Source: Adiantum capillus-veneris
Taxonomy: Eukaryota; Streptophyta; Polypodiopsida; Polypodiales; Pteridaceae
Reading direction: 5' to 3'
DNA: 64,000 bases
NCBI GenBank assembly: GCA_014529385.2
Contig: CM043948.1
Location: 75,478,791 to 75,542,790 of the forward strand
Shown piece after piece: positions 45,735 to 57,396 of this stretch. The notes beneath the pieces are model-generated. The model saw only the letters and a program-made list of their open reading frames with translations. It made no database searches and was not told where the DNA came from. Position numbers and translations under genes: made by a program. Each line of letters begins with the position of its first letter. Position 1 is the first letter of the stretch.

Positions 45735-46604
45735 CTACTTGATCAAGTGATCATTAGCTTTACAATAATGGCAACGCATCTTCTTTTTGCCCTTATCACC
45801 AGAATTTTCAAATGAATTTTTGCCAGCAGAAGAATTTGGAATAGAAGTTTTTCCACTCGCAGGAGAACCATAAGAAGTGGCTGCATTGCTGTTACCACCC
45901 TTTCTTTGAGAAGCAATAAAAGCCTGTTCAACTGCACGCTGCCTAGTCCTGTTTTTTTTGGAAAGTGACTCTTGCAATCGCAATGTGCATAACGCATCAA
46001 ACTTAACAACTTCATGATTTCCTTGGGTCATCAGTCTCCAAGTACTAGCAAAAGTCTGGTAGGAATCTGGTAAGGCATCAAGAACAGTCTGCACAAGGGT
46101 ACTATCTGAAATGACTTCACCTTCAGAAATAAGTTGCTCATTGATATCCTTGACACCAGCAAGGAAAGTGTCCATATCATCTTCCTCATGCATAATCTGC
46201 GACTCCAGCTCTTTATGCAGCAAAGCAATTTTAGCCTCATTGCGACTTGCATAAAGACCAGCCAATATATCCCAAGCCTATTTTGCAGATTTTGGTGAAA
46301 CAAATGTGAGGAACAATGGTAGCTTCATAGACAATGCAATCAATGCATGAGCCTATGCATCCTTTACATCCCAACGAGATTGTCTTGCTGTAGGCAAAAC
46401 AACTCTAATAGTAGCAAGACTTGCAACATCCTCAACATCGCGTGCATCCTCAGAACCAGGACGTACATCAATGCCCTGCAAAATATTCCAGATGCCCTTT
46501 GACACAAGAAAATGTTGCATCATGTAAGCACACATAGGGTAATTATCCCCATCCAATCTGTCAACAACAAACATCTTGAACACATTTGTGTTGTTATCAG
46601 CCAT
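45735..46604 (-). pseudogene. Copia-B1 gag
   Basis: Starts MADNNTNVFKM at 46604. The preceding 21 in-frame codons lie upstream of this family's likely start and are not used. It contains DNYPMCAYMMQHFL, AWDIL (UBN2-type gag core), LDALPDSYQTFASTW, and a knuckle CHYCKANDHLIK-stop-CP, where a TAG replaces one residue just before the last Cys. Another stop at about 46353 follows WDVKDA. Confidence 0.9.
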
Positions 46605-46952
46605 GGTAAATGCTGCACCTGATGTGAAAACTGCTCGAAAAGAGGAGAAACGAAGCGGGAACAACATGTGCTATATAGCACAAATCATAGAAGACTGTAA
46701 GGTACCTGTTATGCAAAAAATGGCACTGATAGAAATTTTGTACAGAATGACGAAATAGCTTGTGCAGACTTGCCTGTAGTGGAAACGGAAGCCGAAATGA
46801 GCCCGAATCAAAAATTTGAGCAGACTAATCTCTACGAGCTTACCCGAAATTTTTGTCGGCCTGTGAAAGCTTACCAAACCTCACTGTAATCGGAGAAAGT
46901 GATCAGGCGTATGCTAGAGGAGCTGGCGACTAAGCCCAGGAGGACGTAACCT

Positions 46953-46964
46953 GCTCTGATACCA
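46953..46964 (-). other. PBS of Copia-B1
   Basis: Minus strand TGGTATCAGAGC, a perfect match to the plant initiator-Met tRNA PBS, two bases from the LTR. Confidence 0.95.
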
Positions 46965-46966
46965 AT

Positions 46967-47194
46967 GGTTGGAATTAGGGTTGCAGAGAAATGCATACAG
47001 CTTGGAGAAGACGGAGGAAGCTCAAGGCACACAATAGAGAGTCTGCTACTTAGTGTGCAATGGAAAGATGGATAGCCCTAGAGTGATGGGCATATGTATA
47101 ATGCACGGGGGAAAAAAACCTCCTAAAGAGGGAAAAAATGCCCCGGTGGTCCTAGTGTGTTCACACACATCACTACCACATGTATATGGTAACG
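46967..47194 (-). repeat. 5' LTR of Copia-B1
   Basis: 228 bp. Terminal bases have drifted (GGTTGG for TGTTGG; AACG for AACA), but the TSD fixes both borders. Confidence 0.9.
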
Positions 47195-47709
47195 GGGATG
47201 TAGTGGAGGAGCATGTTGTAGAGGAGCAACATTGATAAGATGGGGATGACGTAGGTGAAGATATTGAGGTCAAGGAAAAGAGCCTTGGTGAGGTCAAAGA
47301 AATTGAGCAAGCACAACACAACCCTAAAATGGCTCTTACAATAGCTCAAGAAAAAGGTTGAGAGAGTCGATTGGGATGCACTATCTTGACAAGGTGAGAG
47401 TCTCAATGCACTTCATATTCTTTTTCTTCATATGTACTTGTTCTAAATATGGGTACATTGTACACTTTTAAAAAAATAACATTTTGAAGCCTCCATCCAC
47501 GCGACATCTCAAGTTTTGTAGATTATATACTATTTTGCAATTTTGAAGTTTGGCACTATTTATACACAGGTACATTTTTGTACCTTGGAACATTTTGAAG
47601 CTCATCACTATTTATACATTGGTACATTTTTATATGATCATCGCATGGTTTTTAAAGGTTTTTTCAATAGTGGCTAGCATTTTGGCTCTTTGTTATCATA
47701 ATGTTAAGG

Positions 47710-48310
47710 GGACTTGTTAACTATGGTTATAATCATAATTATGGTTCTCATTTCATCAATGATCATGGTTATCATTTTAGTTATGGTTATGGTTGTAGCT
47801 ATGGTTTTTGAAAGGTTATGTTTATGGTTGTTAATTGGTTAACGTTGGCTCTTGCTTATCACTTTGGCTCTAGCTATATTTATGGCTGTCAATTGATTAT
47901 GGTTATGGCTTTCTTCTTGGTTATGGTTATTGTAAGGGCTATCAAATTGTAATGAAATTGTGGTTGGATGAAATTGTAATGAATTATGGTATTGCCTATG
48001 TTTTTTGTTATGGTGGTTGTTTCAAAATTGGTCGTGGTTGTGGTTGTCAAATTATTTATGATTATTGTTATGCAGGTTTTGGTTTTGGTTATGGCCGTCG
48101 AATGATAACAAGTTATGGTCTTCAAATGATCTTCAATTTTTGGCTATGATTTGTTCATAGTTCTCAAATGACATGCTTACATTGATTGTGCTTTATTTTG
48201 CAAGTCTTGTGAATGGTTATGGTTATGGTCTCTCAATGATTGCTATATGGCTATTGAAGAGGTTTTCATACATGGTGGCCACCACAGTTGTTGATTAGGC
48301 TTATGGCTAT
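47710..48310 (+). repeat. Degenerate TATGGT-rich array
   Basis: Irregular repeats of 'ggttatggtt' and variants across about 600 bp ('gttatggttatggttgt' at 47778 is typical). The plus strand is G/T-rich and the minus strand is C/A-rich; frames on both strands are artefacts. Confidence 0.75.
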
Positions 48311-48442
48311 TTTTTTCTCAGGTTTTTTGCTTGGCTTTCATGGTTCCAACCACAACCCATGGCACTTCATTCATCAACTGTGAAATGTGATTTCTTTTTA
48401 CACTTGTCCTTGGGTCTAATGACCTAGAATTTGTAGAGAAGT

Positions 48443-48625
48443 AGTTTCCATGCTACTCACTCACAAAAGCTAGTCCATTCTATACCTTGGAATATGCCTT
48501 GGTATGCACCTCCTTATAGAAGTAGTTTCCATGCCATTTAAATTGCAAATGGTAGTCCATTCTATACATGGGAATGTACCTTGGAATATACCTTGGTATG
48601 CACCTCCTTATAGGCTTCCTTATGT
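48443..48625. repeat. Tandem duplication, roughly 80-90 bp unit
   Basis: 'gtagtttccatgc', 'tagtccattctata' and 'ccttggtatgcacctcctta' each occur twice in the same order. Confidence 0.85.
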
Positions 48626-48853
48626 GCATTCATATAGTCCATAGATATGTACTTCAAATGTGCCCTGGTAAGCACACTCAAGGGATGGGATCCACCTCAA
48701 AACATGTAAGTGTGGCTCATGTATTCACTTAGAGGGGTTTTAATATTTCAAATAGTTACAAAGTTACATGTACAAGAGGGGTTTAAAAAATGATTTGTTT
48801 TTGAAAAAAAGATACAAGTTTATGAAATAAAAAGGGTATTTTAGTTTATGGTG

Positions 48854-48892
<39 letters not shown>
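48854..48892 (+). repeat. (TG)n microsatellite
   Basis: About 19 TG units; followed at 48957-48985 by a C-rich run with interruptions. Confidence 0.99.
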
Positions 48893-48897
<5 letters not shown>

Positions 48898-48989
48898 ATG
48901 TAGAGGGGTTTCATAGATACCTCTTGAAAGCATGTGCCATACGTATTTTTAAAAGGTCCCCCGCCCCGCCCCCACCCCCCACCCATGCA

Positions 48990-50110
48990 CGTCCTTATAA
49001 GCATTAAAATAAGCTTTGGTATGTACATTGATGAAGACATCAATATAGGCCATTAATATCATTCATTAGTATAATAATGATCATATCGGTTGTAATGTAG
49101 TGTCTTGGGTTTTTGAAAGCCATTTGAAAACATGCAACAAGTAGCTGTATTTAGGTGATGCCTTAGAATGCCATCTCACTCTACATGTGCCTAAATTTTG
49201 ACTCTATGCCACTCCACCATCTACATAAAATAGTAAATTTGATTGGCTCAACTCTTCCTTTTTCGGCATAAGCATTTTATCAAGGACCTTTAGCATAAAA
49301 ACAAGCACTTACTTTAATTTTGGTTTGTGTAATATATGTTAACCTTTATTAGGACCATGGTGAGGTTTTTGGACTCTATGTTTCGAGAGCTTTGGTAACC
49401 ACATGTTGTGTCGGGTGGATTAGGTTGCTAGGGATTCCCACTTGCTTTTTCATGCATTCAATTTGAGCAAGACTCTATCTATGCCTAGTATTTGATACAT
49501 AGTTGTTTTTTAATTGCTAAGTGCTATCAATTTTTTATTTATATGCCATAATACTACCATTATTTTTCCAATTTTTTCTAGGTGCTTGCACATATGAATA
49601 TTTTCAAACCATTTTTGGTTCACAAATTGGCATATTACTTCAATACTATGTCAACACAAAAGTTGTGATATTTCCATTGTCTTATGTTTGATAAAATATA
49701 GTAGCATTTATGTTAGACAAAAGACTTTTTAATTTTTTCACTAAGGCTCAGTGAGGTTCCTTAACCCTTGTTGGTGCATTTACCAGCTCCAATACCAATC
49801 CAAAGAAAAAAGGCGGCAAATTCTCACTGTAGCACAAGTAAATTCAAGATGTTTAGGTACTCAAGAGATTTGGTGATATGGCATAGATTTGGTTATATGG
49901 CCTACAAACTTTCTCTACCTGCTACAAACTCTTGTATTCATCCGGTAGGTTGTTTATGTAAACGCTTGGATTGGACAAAAAAGTAATTGATCATCATATT
50001 TTGGTTGATTTTATTGAACCTCCAACCTAGACACATATACTAGAGCACCTTCTTGACTATCATGATTTACAAGATTTTCATCATGTGCATTGTGAAGCAT
50101 TCCTCTCTGT

Positions 50111-50113
<3 letters not shown>
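48990..50113. other. No gene recognised
   Basis: AT-rich, no supported ORF, no element ends seen. Confidence 0.5.
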
Positions 50114-50159
<46 letters not shown>

Positions 50160-50172
50160 TCTCTCTCTCTCT
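50114..50172 (+). repeat. (GT)n(CT)n microsatellite
   Basis: About 22 GT units then seven CT units. Confidence 0.99.
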
Positions 50173-50215
50173 ACCATAGCCTATGTTGCCCACCTGCACA
50201 AGATGCCTCTCTACC

Positions 50216-50297
50216 TACAAACATACTACATCACATGTAACTTTGGTCCCATAGGTCATATTTGACCTCCAAGGACGATAATAAAATCTATCTCTCT
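50216..50297 (+). repeat. Direct repeat, left copy
   Basis: 'catactacatcacatgtaac' through 'gataataaaatct' recurs at 54383-54455 with about three or four changes, both followed by CT tracts. The pair brackets LINE-B and the inverted LTR fragment. Confidence 0.9.
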
Positions 50298-50550
50298 CTG
50301 TCTCTCTCTCTCCCCCAACAAAAAACGCAGCCGTTTTTTGACCTAGTAGACAACAGCTCACTCTTTTGATCATAACTTCTTCATCCGAAGTCCGATTTGG
50401 GTGATCTATAGACTCAATCTAAAAGCACGAAGCCCTGTATGCATTGATGTAAAGGGAAAAAAAAAAGAGTTATGGAAGGGGTTTCTGTAACAGAATTTCC
50501 AAACTGAACAAGTTCAACGAAATTGACTCTTATCTCTTATTTTACATACA

Positions 50551-51535
50551 ATGTCTTCCGGCACTCGCAAGGGTTCTTCTTCTTCAACAAGGTCCACAAC
50601 CATTGTGGAAAATGATCCAAGATCTCCTAAGTGTGGAGATAGCAACACAACCACCCAACGAATGACATCAGAAACCATGATCGTGGCATACTTGGTATCA
50701 TTGCAAGAGACCGTAAACAAAAGGCGAAGACTTACGAGCACTTGCAATGGAGAATGGCACACTAAGGGTACTTGTGGTTGAGAATGATAATCTCAAGAGG
50801 ACACTTGAGATGCAAACAACACATTTGATGCAACTTGAAGAGGAAGTCAAGGAATATAAACGCTCTCTTGTAGACTTGAATGCTTTGAAAGAGCGGATGA
50901 ACAAAGTAGAGCATGACCGTGTATTGAAAGAAGATAAATTTAACACCATGAGCCGAGATGTATGTGACATGAAAAATGTATGCACAAACAAGTCTTGGGC
51001 TGATGTATGTGGTAGCAATGTGGTTTCTAATTCCTCACTCATGCAAGATATGGCTCAAACAAAGAATGTTGAGAATGTGGATGTAGAGGAGTTGAAGGAA
51101 CGGGAGTGACGTTCCAAGAACATTGTTATTCGTGGAATTCCCAAAGAGAAGCTAGAGACGCCTCCTTCTCTTGCCAGTTTTGTTGAAGATTTCTTTAAAA
51201 CCCACTTTGGCATGTCCAGAGTTATGGTCTATGGAGCACATAGAGTGGGGAAGCAAGGAGCTCCTCGCTCGGGAGAACGGCCAATTGTATGCACCATGCC
51301 GGATAAGACCAAGCAAAATATTATCCTTGATAATAGTTGGATCTATTTGAGGGATACAATATTTTTTGCTATTAAGAAACAAAATATGGGTCTCAAGGCA
51401 TATGAGGAAAAGAATAAGAAAAACAAGGAGATCTCTCATGAAGAAAATGTGCCCAAGGAAGAGGCAAGTCCCTCGAGCAAAGAGCAATGCGTGACCTATG
51501 AAACCGAGCTAAAATTGAAAATATGCTTTTGAAAT
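50551..51535 (+). pseudogene. LINE-B ORF1 (coiled coil plus RRM-like region)
   Basis: The first part (50551-50781) is Ser/Thr-rich. After a frameshift, 50747-51109 holds a heptad-rich coiled coil (LVVENDNLKRTLEMQTTHL, LEEEVKEYKRSLVDLN). Past a TGA at 51107, the next frame reads SKNIVIRGIPKE and later RPIVCTMPDKTKQNIIL, like the RNP and C-terminal parts of L1-type ORF1p. A Lys/Glu-rich tail ends near 51530. ORF1p packages LINE RNA (family knowledge). The plant-typical CCHC knuckle is absent. Confidence 0.7.
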
Positions 51536-51789
51536 TGTAATGGATACCCATGGAATGCGGGGGTTGGCATTGATGAACTAACAAGCAAAGCCGGTGTTGT
51601 ACTTCATGTTGAACCTTGGGAGCATGATACACAAAGGATTAACGACTTGGAGAATTACAATGTACATTCTTTGATGTGATCAAAGAATCTTAAGCAACAA
51701 AGAGAACAAGGAGGGGTAGCATGTATGGTTAAGAGAGGATTGGAAGATTTTGTATCAATTGTGAAAGATGACAAGTACAAACCTTATGT

Positions 51790-52509
51790 ATGGCTGAAAA
51801 TTATGACATAAAAAAAGCACCCATTTTTGTAGCTGGTTGCTACATTCCTCATCATGATTCTCCCTTTTATGCATGCATGGATAGAGATCAGTCATTTTTT
51901 GATTTAGAAGAGGACATTGCTCATTTCAAAGGTGAAGGTGATGTTATTGTATTCTGGGATATGAATGCTCGCACAAAAACATTGCAACATGATACTCAAC
52001 AATTTGATATACCATACATTTCAAGGGAGTTGGAGGAAGTTCACTTGTATGATCATTCTTCAATGGATGAGAAAGAGCCAGATCACTATGGAAAGCTACT
52101 TTTACACATGTGTAATAGCACGGGTATGCTCATTGCCAATGGTGTATCTTTGTGGAGTGGAACCAATGGATTTACATGTAGGAAACATAATGGGGATAAT
52201 GTGACTGACTATATGCTACTCTCCAAAGCCATCATGTATCACATAAAGAGTTTTATGTTTGTCCAATGGACCCCGGAATCCGACCATCGCACCTTATGTA
52301 TTGACCTTTCATGTGGAGAAGCAACTAAGCATGATAATCTCAGCCAAAGGAAAAAGAAATTATCACTATGTATAGATTTCAAAAGGGCACCAATGTACAT
52401 TGAAACGGTTGAGCAAAAATTATGGATGAAGAAGCTTCAATATGATGTACCATTGGAAACTAAATGGGAAGCTTTTAAGAAAGTTATTTGCTCTTGTGCC
52501 GAAGAATAA
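51790..52509 (+). pseudogene. LINE-B AP-type endonuclease
   Basis: VAGCYIPHHDSPFY, GDVIVFWDMNAR (usual GDFNAR, with WDMNAR seen here), GTNGFTC, VTDYML, and ESDHRTL (the catalytic SDH). Upstream sequence 51540-51790 has several stops where the N-terminal motifs would lie. Followed by a Lys-rich linker. Confidence 0.85.
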
Positions 52510-54022
52510 AGCATCTCCATGGTGTCAACAGAGATAGATCATGCAAAAGGTGGTTTGATAAAGAATGTCAAGATGCTCAAAAGTCCTTGATAAATCTTGA
52601 TGCAACTACAGACAAAGACAACTATCAAAGTCATTTGCATACATACAAGGCCACTAGTGATTCAAAAGAAGAGAAGAAGATGGGAAGTAAAGCAAAAAGT
52701 TTTTCAAGTACAAGAAAAGGCACATGCATGTGGAAGATTCTGGAGAAACTTGAGAGGCAAGCGGGTTGAAAATTTTGGTAACTTGAGTCTTGTGGATATG
52801 TACACACATTGTAGGCAATTATATGAGCAAGCAAATGCTAAAAAAAAACCATTTTATGGTTCACTCCCATGTATGCCCTCTTTTTTTACTATTGAGGATG
52901 TATGCGGTGGGCTTGAAAAGTTGGCCACTCGCAAAGTGGGAGATCTTCAAGGTATCAAGCCGGAGATGATCAAATGGATGGGATATTTTACCCATGAATG
53001 GATGTGTGATATGGGTCTCTTATGGAAAAGTTGTTTGGGTGCATAATGGAGATGAAATTGAGTGATTGGGCTGAAGATAATGACAAGCATGCAAAGGGAC
53101 AAGCGGGTTTTCGTCAATGCCATAGCACCATTGATCATCTTGTCACTCTTCGTGTTCTCATGGAGGAAAGTTGGTTAAAAGGAAAGCGATTGTACTGTTG
53201 TTTTGGGGACTTTAAGAAAGCCTTTGATATGATTCCACGTAAAAATTTGTGGAGAAGGATGGAAGAACTCCAAGTGCCAAGTGAGTTTATGCTTGCGGTT
53301 TCTCGAATTTATGAGAAGGTGATTTGTCAATTGCGCATGGGAAGAGAAATTTTAAAAAAAATTGTAAGCACTAGTTCGGTTAAACAAGGATGTTCATTGT
53401 CACCAACTCTATTGGTCTATGCATCGATCAATTGGAACAAATGGTACTTGACTTTATGCAAGAAGAAGGCATTGAAGAGGTCACTATTTTCAATGTGGTA
53501 ATCATGCTTTTGTTGTATGCGGATGATATAGTGCTTCTAGCACACACTTTAGAAGATGCATAAAAGCTTATGGTTGCTCTTGAGAACTTTTGCTTGCATA
53601 GTGGGCTGATTGTGAACGAATCCAAGACAAAGGTTATGGTTGTGAAAACCAACCATAAGGAGAAGCCGTGCATTGTGTACAACAATGAGACACTTGAAGT
53701 GGTTGAGAGCTTTAAGTGCCTTGGCCTTGAGGTTCCGTCCAATCACAAGTGGCATGAATGTGCTATACGTCGTTTGGAAGCAGAAAAAAGAGCATATTAT
53801 GCATTTGAGAACATGTGTAATGCGGGAAACATCAAGTGTTGTTTTCTCAAGAAGTATCTTTTTGATGCGTTGGTGACACAGGTTCTTCTTTATGGAGTTG
53901 AAGTGTGGGGCGGGAGCATCTCAAAGTCTACTTGGAAAGAGTTTGAGAATGTCCAAAAAGCATTTTCTTACAAACTTTCTCCAAGTGAAGACACAAACAC
54001 CATATATGCTCCTACTTCTTGA
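52510..54022 (+). pseudogene. LINE-B reverse transcriptase
   Basis: 52597-53046: degraded lead-in, then AGFRQCHSTIDHLVTLRVLM, GKRLYCCFGDFKKAFDMIPR (first catalytic Asp in FGDFKKAFD), VKQGCSLSPTL, and LYADDIVLLAHTLEDA at 53514-53561 with the YADD intact. 53570-54022: ENFCLHSGLIVNESKTKVMV, FKCLGLEV, ALVTQVLLYGVEVWG. Frameshifts occur near 53046, 53430 and 53565. The RT phrasing is closer to non-L1 clades known from algae, lower plants and animals than to seed-plant L1 (recalled, not tested). Confidence 0.88.
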
Positions 54023-54154
54023 GTTGGGATGTCTTCCAATTGAGGTTATGTACTCACACTTACATGCTTGAGCCTATCCCCTTGTTGGCGAAACGCACTA
54101 TCGCAGCCATTTGGCTTAGCTCCCATTTTCTTTGATGCGAGATAGGGTGTTGGG

Positions 54155-54372
54155 GCAATGGAGAAGAGTCAAATTGGCTGTGCACATTATGCTCACTGCA
54201 AGTTCAAGAGTCTGAGTACCACACACTACTAAAGTGCTTAGCTTTTGGTCACATTTGAACTTGCTTCTCTCACATTTTCAGCCATAACTTAGACCTACAC
54301 ACTTTCCTCTCCCAGCCAAAGTGTGGGCTCTCCATTGCGACTCTCATCACCACAATTTTGGAGCATCGAGAG
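54155..54372 (-). repeat. Inverted fragment of the LTR-like repeat at 20287-21740
   Basis: Reverse complement shares 'tgtggtgatgagagtcgcaa', 'ttcagccataa', 'tgtgaccaaaagct', and 'gtagtgtgtggtactcagac' with 20287-20420 and 21681-21740, but lacks the 1.26 kb between them. Confidence 0.9.
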
Positions 54373-54382
54373 TCTCATTAGC

Positions 54383-54449
54383 CATACACATACTACATCA
54401 CATGTAACTTTGGTCCCATAGGTCATATTTCACCTCCAAGGGTGATAAT

Positions 54450-54455
<6 letters not shown>
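54383..54455 (+). repeat. Direct repeat, right copy
   Basis: Partner of 50216-50297. Followed by (CT)n at 54454-54512 and then by 'gccatagcctctgttg', which has its own partner at 50175 ('accatagcctatgttg'). Confidence 0.9.
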
Positions 54456-54516
<61 letters not shown>

Positions 54517-54581
54517 CATAGCCTCTGTTGTGCACCTGCACAAGATGCCTCTCTTCATGTCTGCACAAGCTATATTCATGA

Positions 54582-54706
<125 letters not shown>

Positions 54707-54715
54707 ATGAGTACT

Positions 54716-55399
54716 ATGGTTGTGCTTTAATGGTCTTCTTTGCTATAACCTATTCCTCATAGCTGGCTCCACATGGAATCTCATGGTGAACATAATATCA
54801 ATATAGTTTTTGTATATCTTCCTCCATTGTCTATCACACAACACAACCCGAGAAAATTTATTCCATGTCTACAAAACTATTATGCAAAAAAGAAGAGAGT
54901 ATTATGAAGCTTTAAGAATTGGATGGCACGGAGGCATGAGGCAAAATCAATCTGCAAGGCAGTTTCTTAGTGCTAGTGCAAACAAACAAATGGGCTCTTC
55001 AAGGGCATTCAAATATAGATTCTACAGCAACTCCTCCCTTATCCAACATTCTGAGTGTTGCAGTACACATCAAGGACAATTGAAAGAGTAATTTTCTTTA
55101 ACATTTTTCATACATTATCTATGTTGAACACCCCATTCAAATAATGAGTTATTTGTAATGCGGGCTACTATCATGGAATGCCTCAATGGCGCATGTGGTA
55201 GAGATGTTGCCAAAGCTTTTAGGCCTCCATTGAGGAATGTCAGTGCTGAAGCAGAGAAAGGGTCATTTACCTTGGATGATTGTCACCATCAAATGCACAA
55301 GGAAAGTAGCATCACCATCAAAATTAAGGAAACCATGTTTTAGTTCTGGTTGGCAAAACCCCGCATCTCCACAAACAAGAAATATGTTATTTGAAAGAG
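54716..55399. other. No recognised gene
   Basis: Two open frames (54810-55091 and 55158-55343, plus) have no family resemblance, no upstream signal and unremarkable composition. Confidence 0.4.
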
Positions 55400-55601
55400 G
55401 ATAGGCAAGAGTGTGCATGTGTTGCATCCAGCTCATCTACTCAATTTGCCTCATGTATATCCCCCCAAACATGTTGAGAGAGAGTGTAATAGTGGTTTTC
55501 TAAATGCTTGACCATGCCTCCGAATGTTTCAAAGTTCCTGATATTTCACTACAATGCTTTAGTGCTTTACATAGCTTTGGTGATAGGCAAGAGTGTGCAT
55601 C

Positions 55602-55638
<37 letters not shown>

Positions 55639-56040
55639 AGTCACTATGTTTAAATTGTGTATATCACGTGCATTCAAGGACTCTTTTTAAAACTTCTTAG
55701 CTGTGAATTTTTTACAAAAATAATACACCCTTTTTTATTCAATCTCTAAATTTTTTTTCCAATTTCATTTCATGGTACCCTTTTGTATGTAAAAATGTGA
55801 GAAGAAATAAAAATAAATAACCCCTTTTACTGCACTCACATGATAGTCACATAATTATTAAGTGACCCCCCTCCCCCCCGAGGTGTGCATGTGCTACATC
55901 CAATTCATCTACTCAATTTGCCTTTGGTTTATCCCCTCGAACATGTTGAGAGTGTATAATAGTGATTTACTAAGTGCTTGACCATGCCTCCAAATGTTTC
56001 AAAGTGTTTGATAGTTCATTACAGTGCTTTAGTGCTTTGA
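55400..56040 (+). repeat. Tandem duplication, period 182 bp, second copy split by a MITE
   Basis: Copy 1 starts at 55400 (gataggcaagagtgtgcat) and copy 2 at 55582. After the MITE (55601-55882) copy 2 continues 'gtgctacatcca...ctactcaatttgcct' in parallel with copy 1. Copy 1 serves as the empty site. Confidence 0.93.
55601..55882. mobile_element. MITE copy 1, hAT-like, with a 34-G tract in its terminus
   Basis: 282 bp. Left end CTTGGGG...(G34 at 55604-55637)AAGTCACT; right end AAGTGACCCCCCTCCCCCCCGAG, an imperfect terminal inverted repeat. 8-bp TSD gtgtgcat (55593-55600 and 55883-55890). The unoccupied site is seen in the neighbouring duplicate (55411-55418 followed by 'gtgttgcatcca'). The interior matches copy 2 at 63554-63803 over its length. 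No coding capacity. 8-bp TSDs are typical of hAT elements (established knowledge). Confidence 0.92.
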
Positions 56041-57240
56041 AGTGCGTGATAGCTCATTACAGTGCTTGAGTGCTTTAGGGATTTGAATATCTTTGCAAGT
56101 GATTACAGATGCTTCTGAGTGCTCCATGGTGTTTCCAAGGAATTCCATGTCATTTTGAGTGCATCTTAGTGCTTGCACTTTTAGACCACTTAACCATGCT
56201 CTATAGTGCTTGACAAACGTTTACAAGTGATTGCAGGTACAGGTTCTGCTTCCAAGTATTTCCATCTCATTCCAAGTGCATCTAAATGTTTTTGTGTGCC
56301 TTTGAGTGCTTCTAAGTGCTTTGACTGCTTTATAATGATTTTAAGTGCTTCTAGGTGTTTTGAAGGGCTTCATGATGCTTCCAAGTGCTTTTAAGTGCTT
56401 CTGAGTGCTTCCAAGTGCTTTCGAGTGCTTCATAGAGCTTCTAAGTTCTTCCAAGCGCTTAATAGTGCTTCTAAGTGCTTGTGAGTCCTTCATAGTGATT
56501 TTAAGTGCTTCTAAGTGATTCTAAGTGCTTTCAGGTGCTTCTAAGTGCTTCATAGTGCTTCTAAGTGCTTCATAGAGCTTCTAAGTGCTTATTGATTCTA
56601 AGTGCTTCTTAGAGTTTTATAGTGCTTCTAAGTGCTTCATAGTGTTTGTCAAAGCTTATGAGTGCTTCTAGGTGCTAATGAGTGTGTCTTAGTGCTTAAT
56701 GATTCTAAGTGCTTTATAGTGCTTATTGTGTTTTTAAGTGCTTCTAAAAGCTTGCAAGTTCTTTTCAGTGATTCATAGTAGTTCGCAGTGCTTCCAAGTC
56801 ACGCCATGTCATTCCAAGTGCATCTAAATGCTTCCTACTGCTTCCAAGTGCATCTAAATGCTTCCTAGTGCTCCCAAGTGCATCTAAGTGATTCCAAGTA
56901 CTTGAGAGTGCCTTATACTACTCAATCATGCTCTAAAGATCTTGATATATCTTTACAAGAGTTTCCAAGTGTTGTTGAATGCTCAACAACACTCAATCAT
57001 GCTCTAAAGATCTTGATATATCTTTACAAGAGTTTCCAAGTGTTGTTAAAGTGAAACCAAGTGCGTCCAAGAAATCTAAAAGTAATTCTAAGTTTTCAAA
57101 ATTTCTTGTTAGTTGGATCCAATGCTTCACATTGCTTTATACTGCATGAGAGTACATCATAATGCTTGAGACTACTTGAAAGTGATTTATAATGCTTGAT
57201 AGTGTTTATAAATGTGTCTTTTGTTTCATAAAGAGACTTC
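55970..57240 (+). repeat. AAGTGCTT-motif degenerate array
   Basis: Dozens of copies of 'aagtgctt' spaced mostly 10-12 bp ('agtgcttctaagtgcttc' is typical). It is densest at 56330-56640 and diffuse at the edges. No gene. Confidence 0.92.
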
Positions 57241-57396
57241 TATATGCGATTTCAGGGGGCTCATTCGGACATAAGCATCTCCCTCAGATGTTTTGAGGGT
57301 CTAAAGACACACTCTGTATGCAAGTAGAAGTACCAAAACACTTGCTATTGTGAATACCATGTTTAGATTATATATTTCAAGGAAGCTCTCAATCAA

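Larger units (their letters stand above)
42038..47194 (-). mobile_element. Copia-B1, full-length but decayed LTR retrotransposon
   Basis: TSD gggat (42033-42037 and 47195-47199). Short LTRs of about 229 bp: 42038-42267 (TGTTGGAATT...GGTAACA) and 46967-47194 (first and last bases mutated). The initiator-Met PBS is inside the right (5') LTR. Order on the minus strand: gag, protease, integrase, RT, RNase H, all of one Copia family with stops and frameshifts throughout. Confidence 0.95.
50551..54022 (+). mobile_element. LINE-B, non-LTR retrotransposon of a second lineage
   Basis: Plus-strand order: ORF1 with coiled coil, AP endonuclease, RT with YADD and the conserved RT C-terminal region. It has several frameshifts and stops but all domains are identifiable. 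Its wording differs from LINE-A. A possible 5' UTR covers about 50300-50550. No tail or TSD was located. Confidence 0.88.

Noticed and set aside
48957-48985. C-rich run as a further copy of the G/C-terminated MITE
   Set aside because: No matching second terminus, interior similarity or 8-bp TSD could be found.
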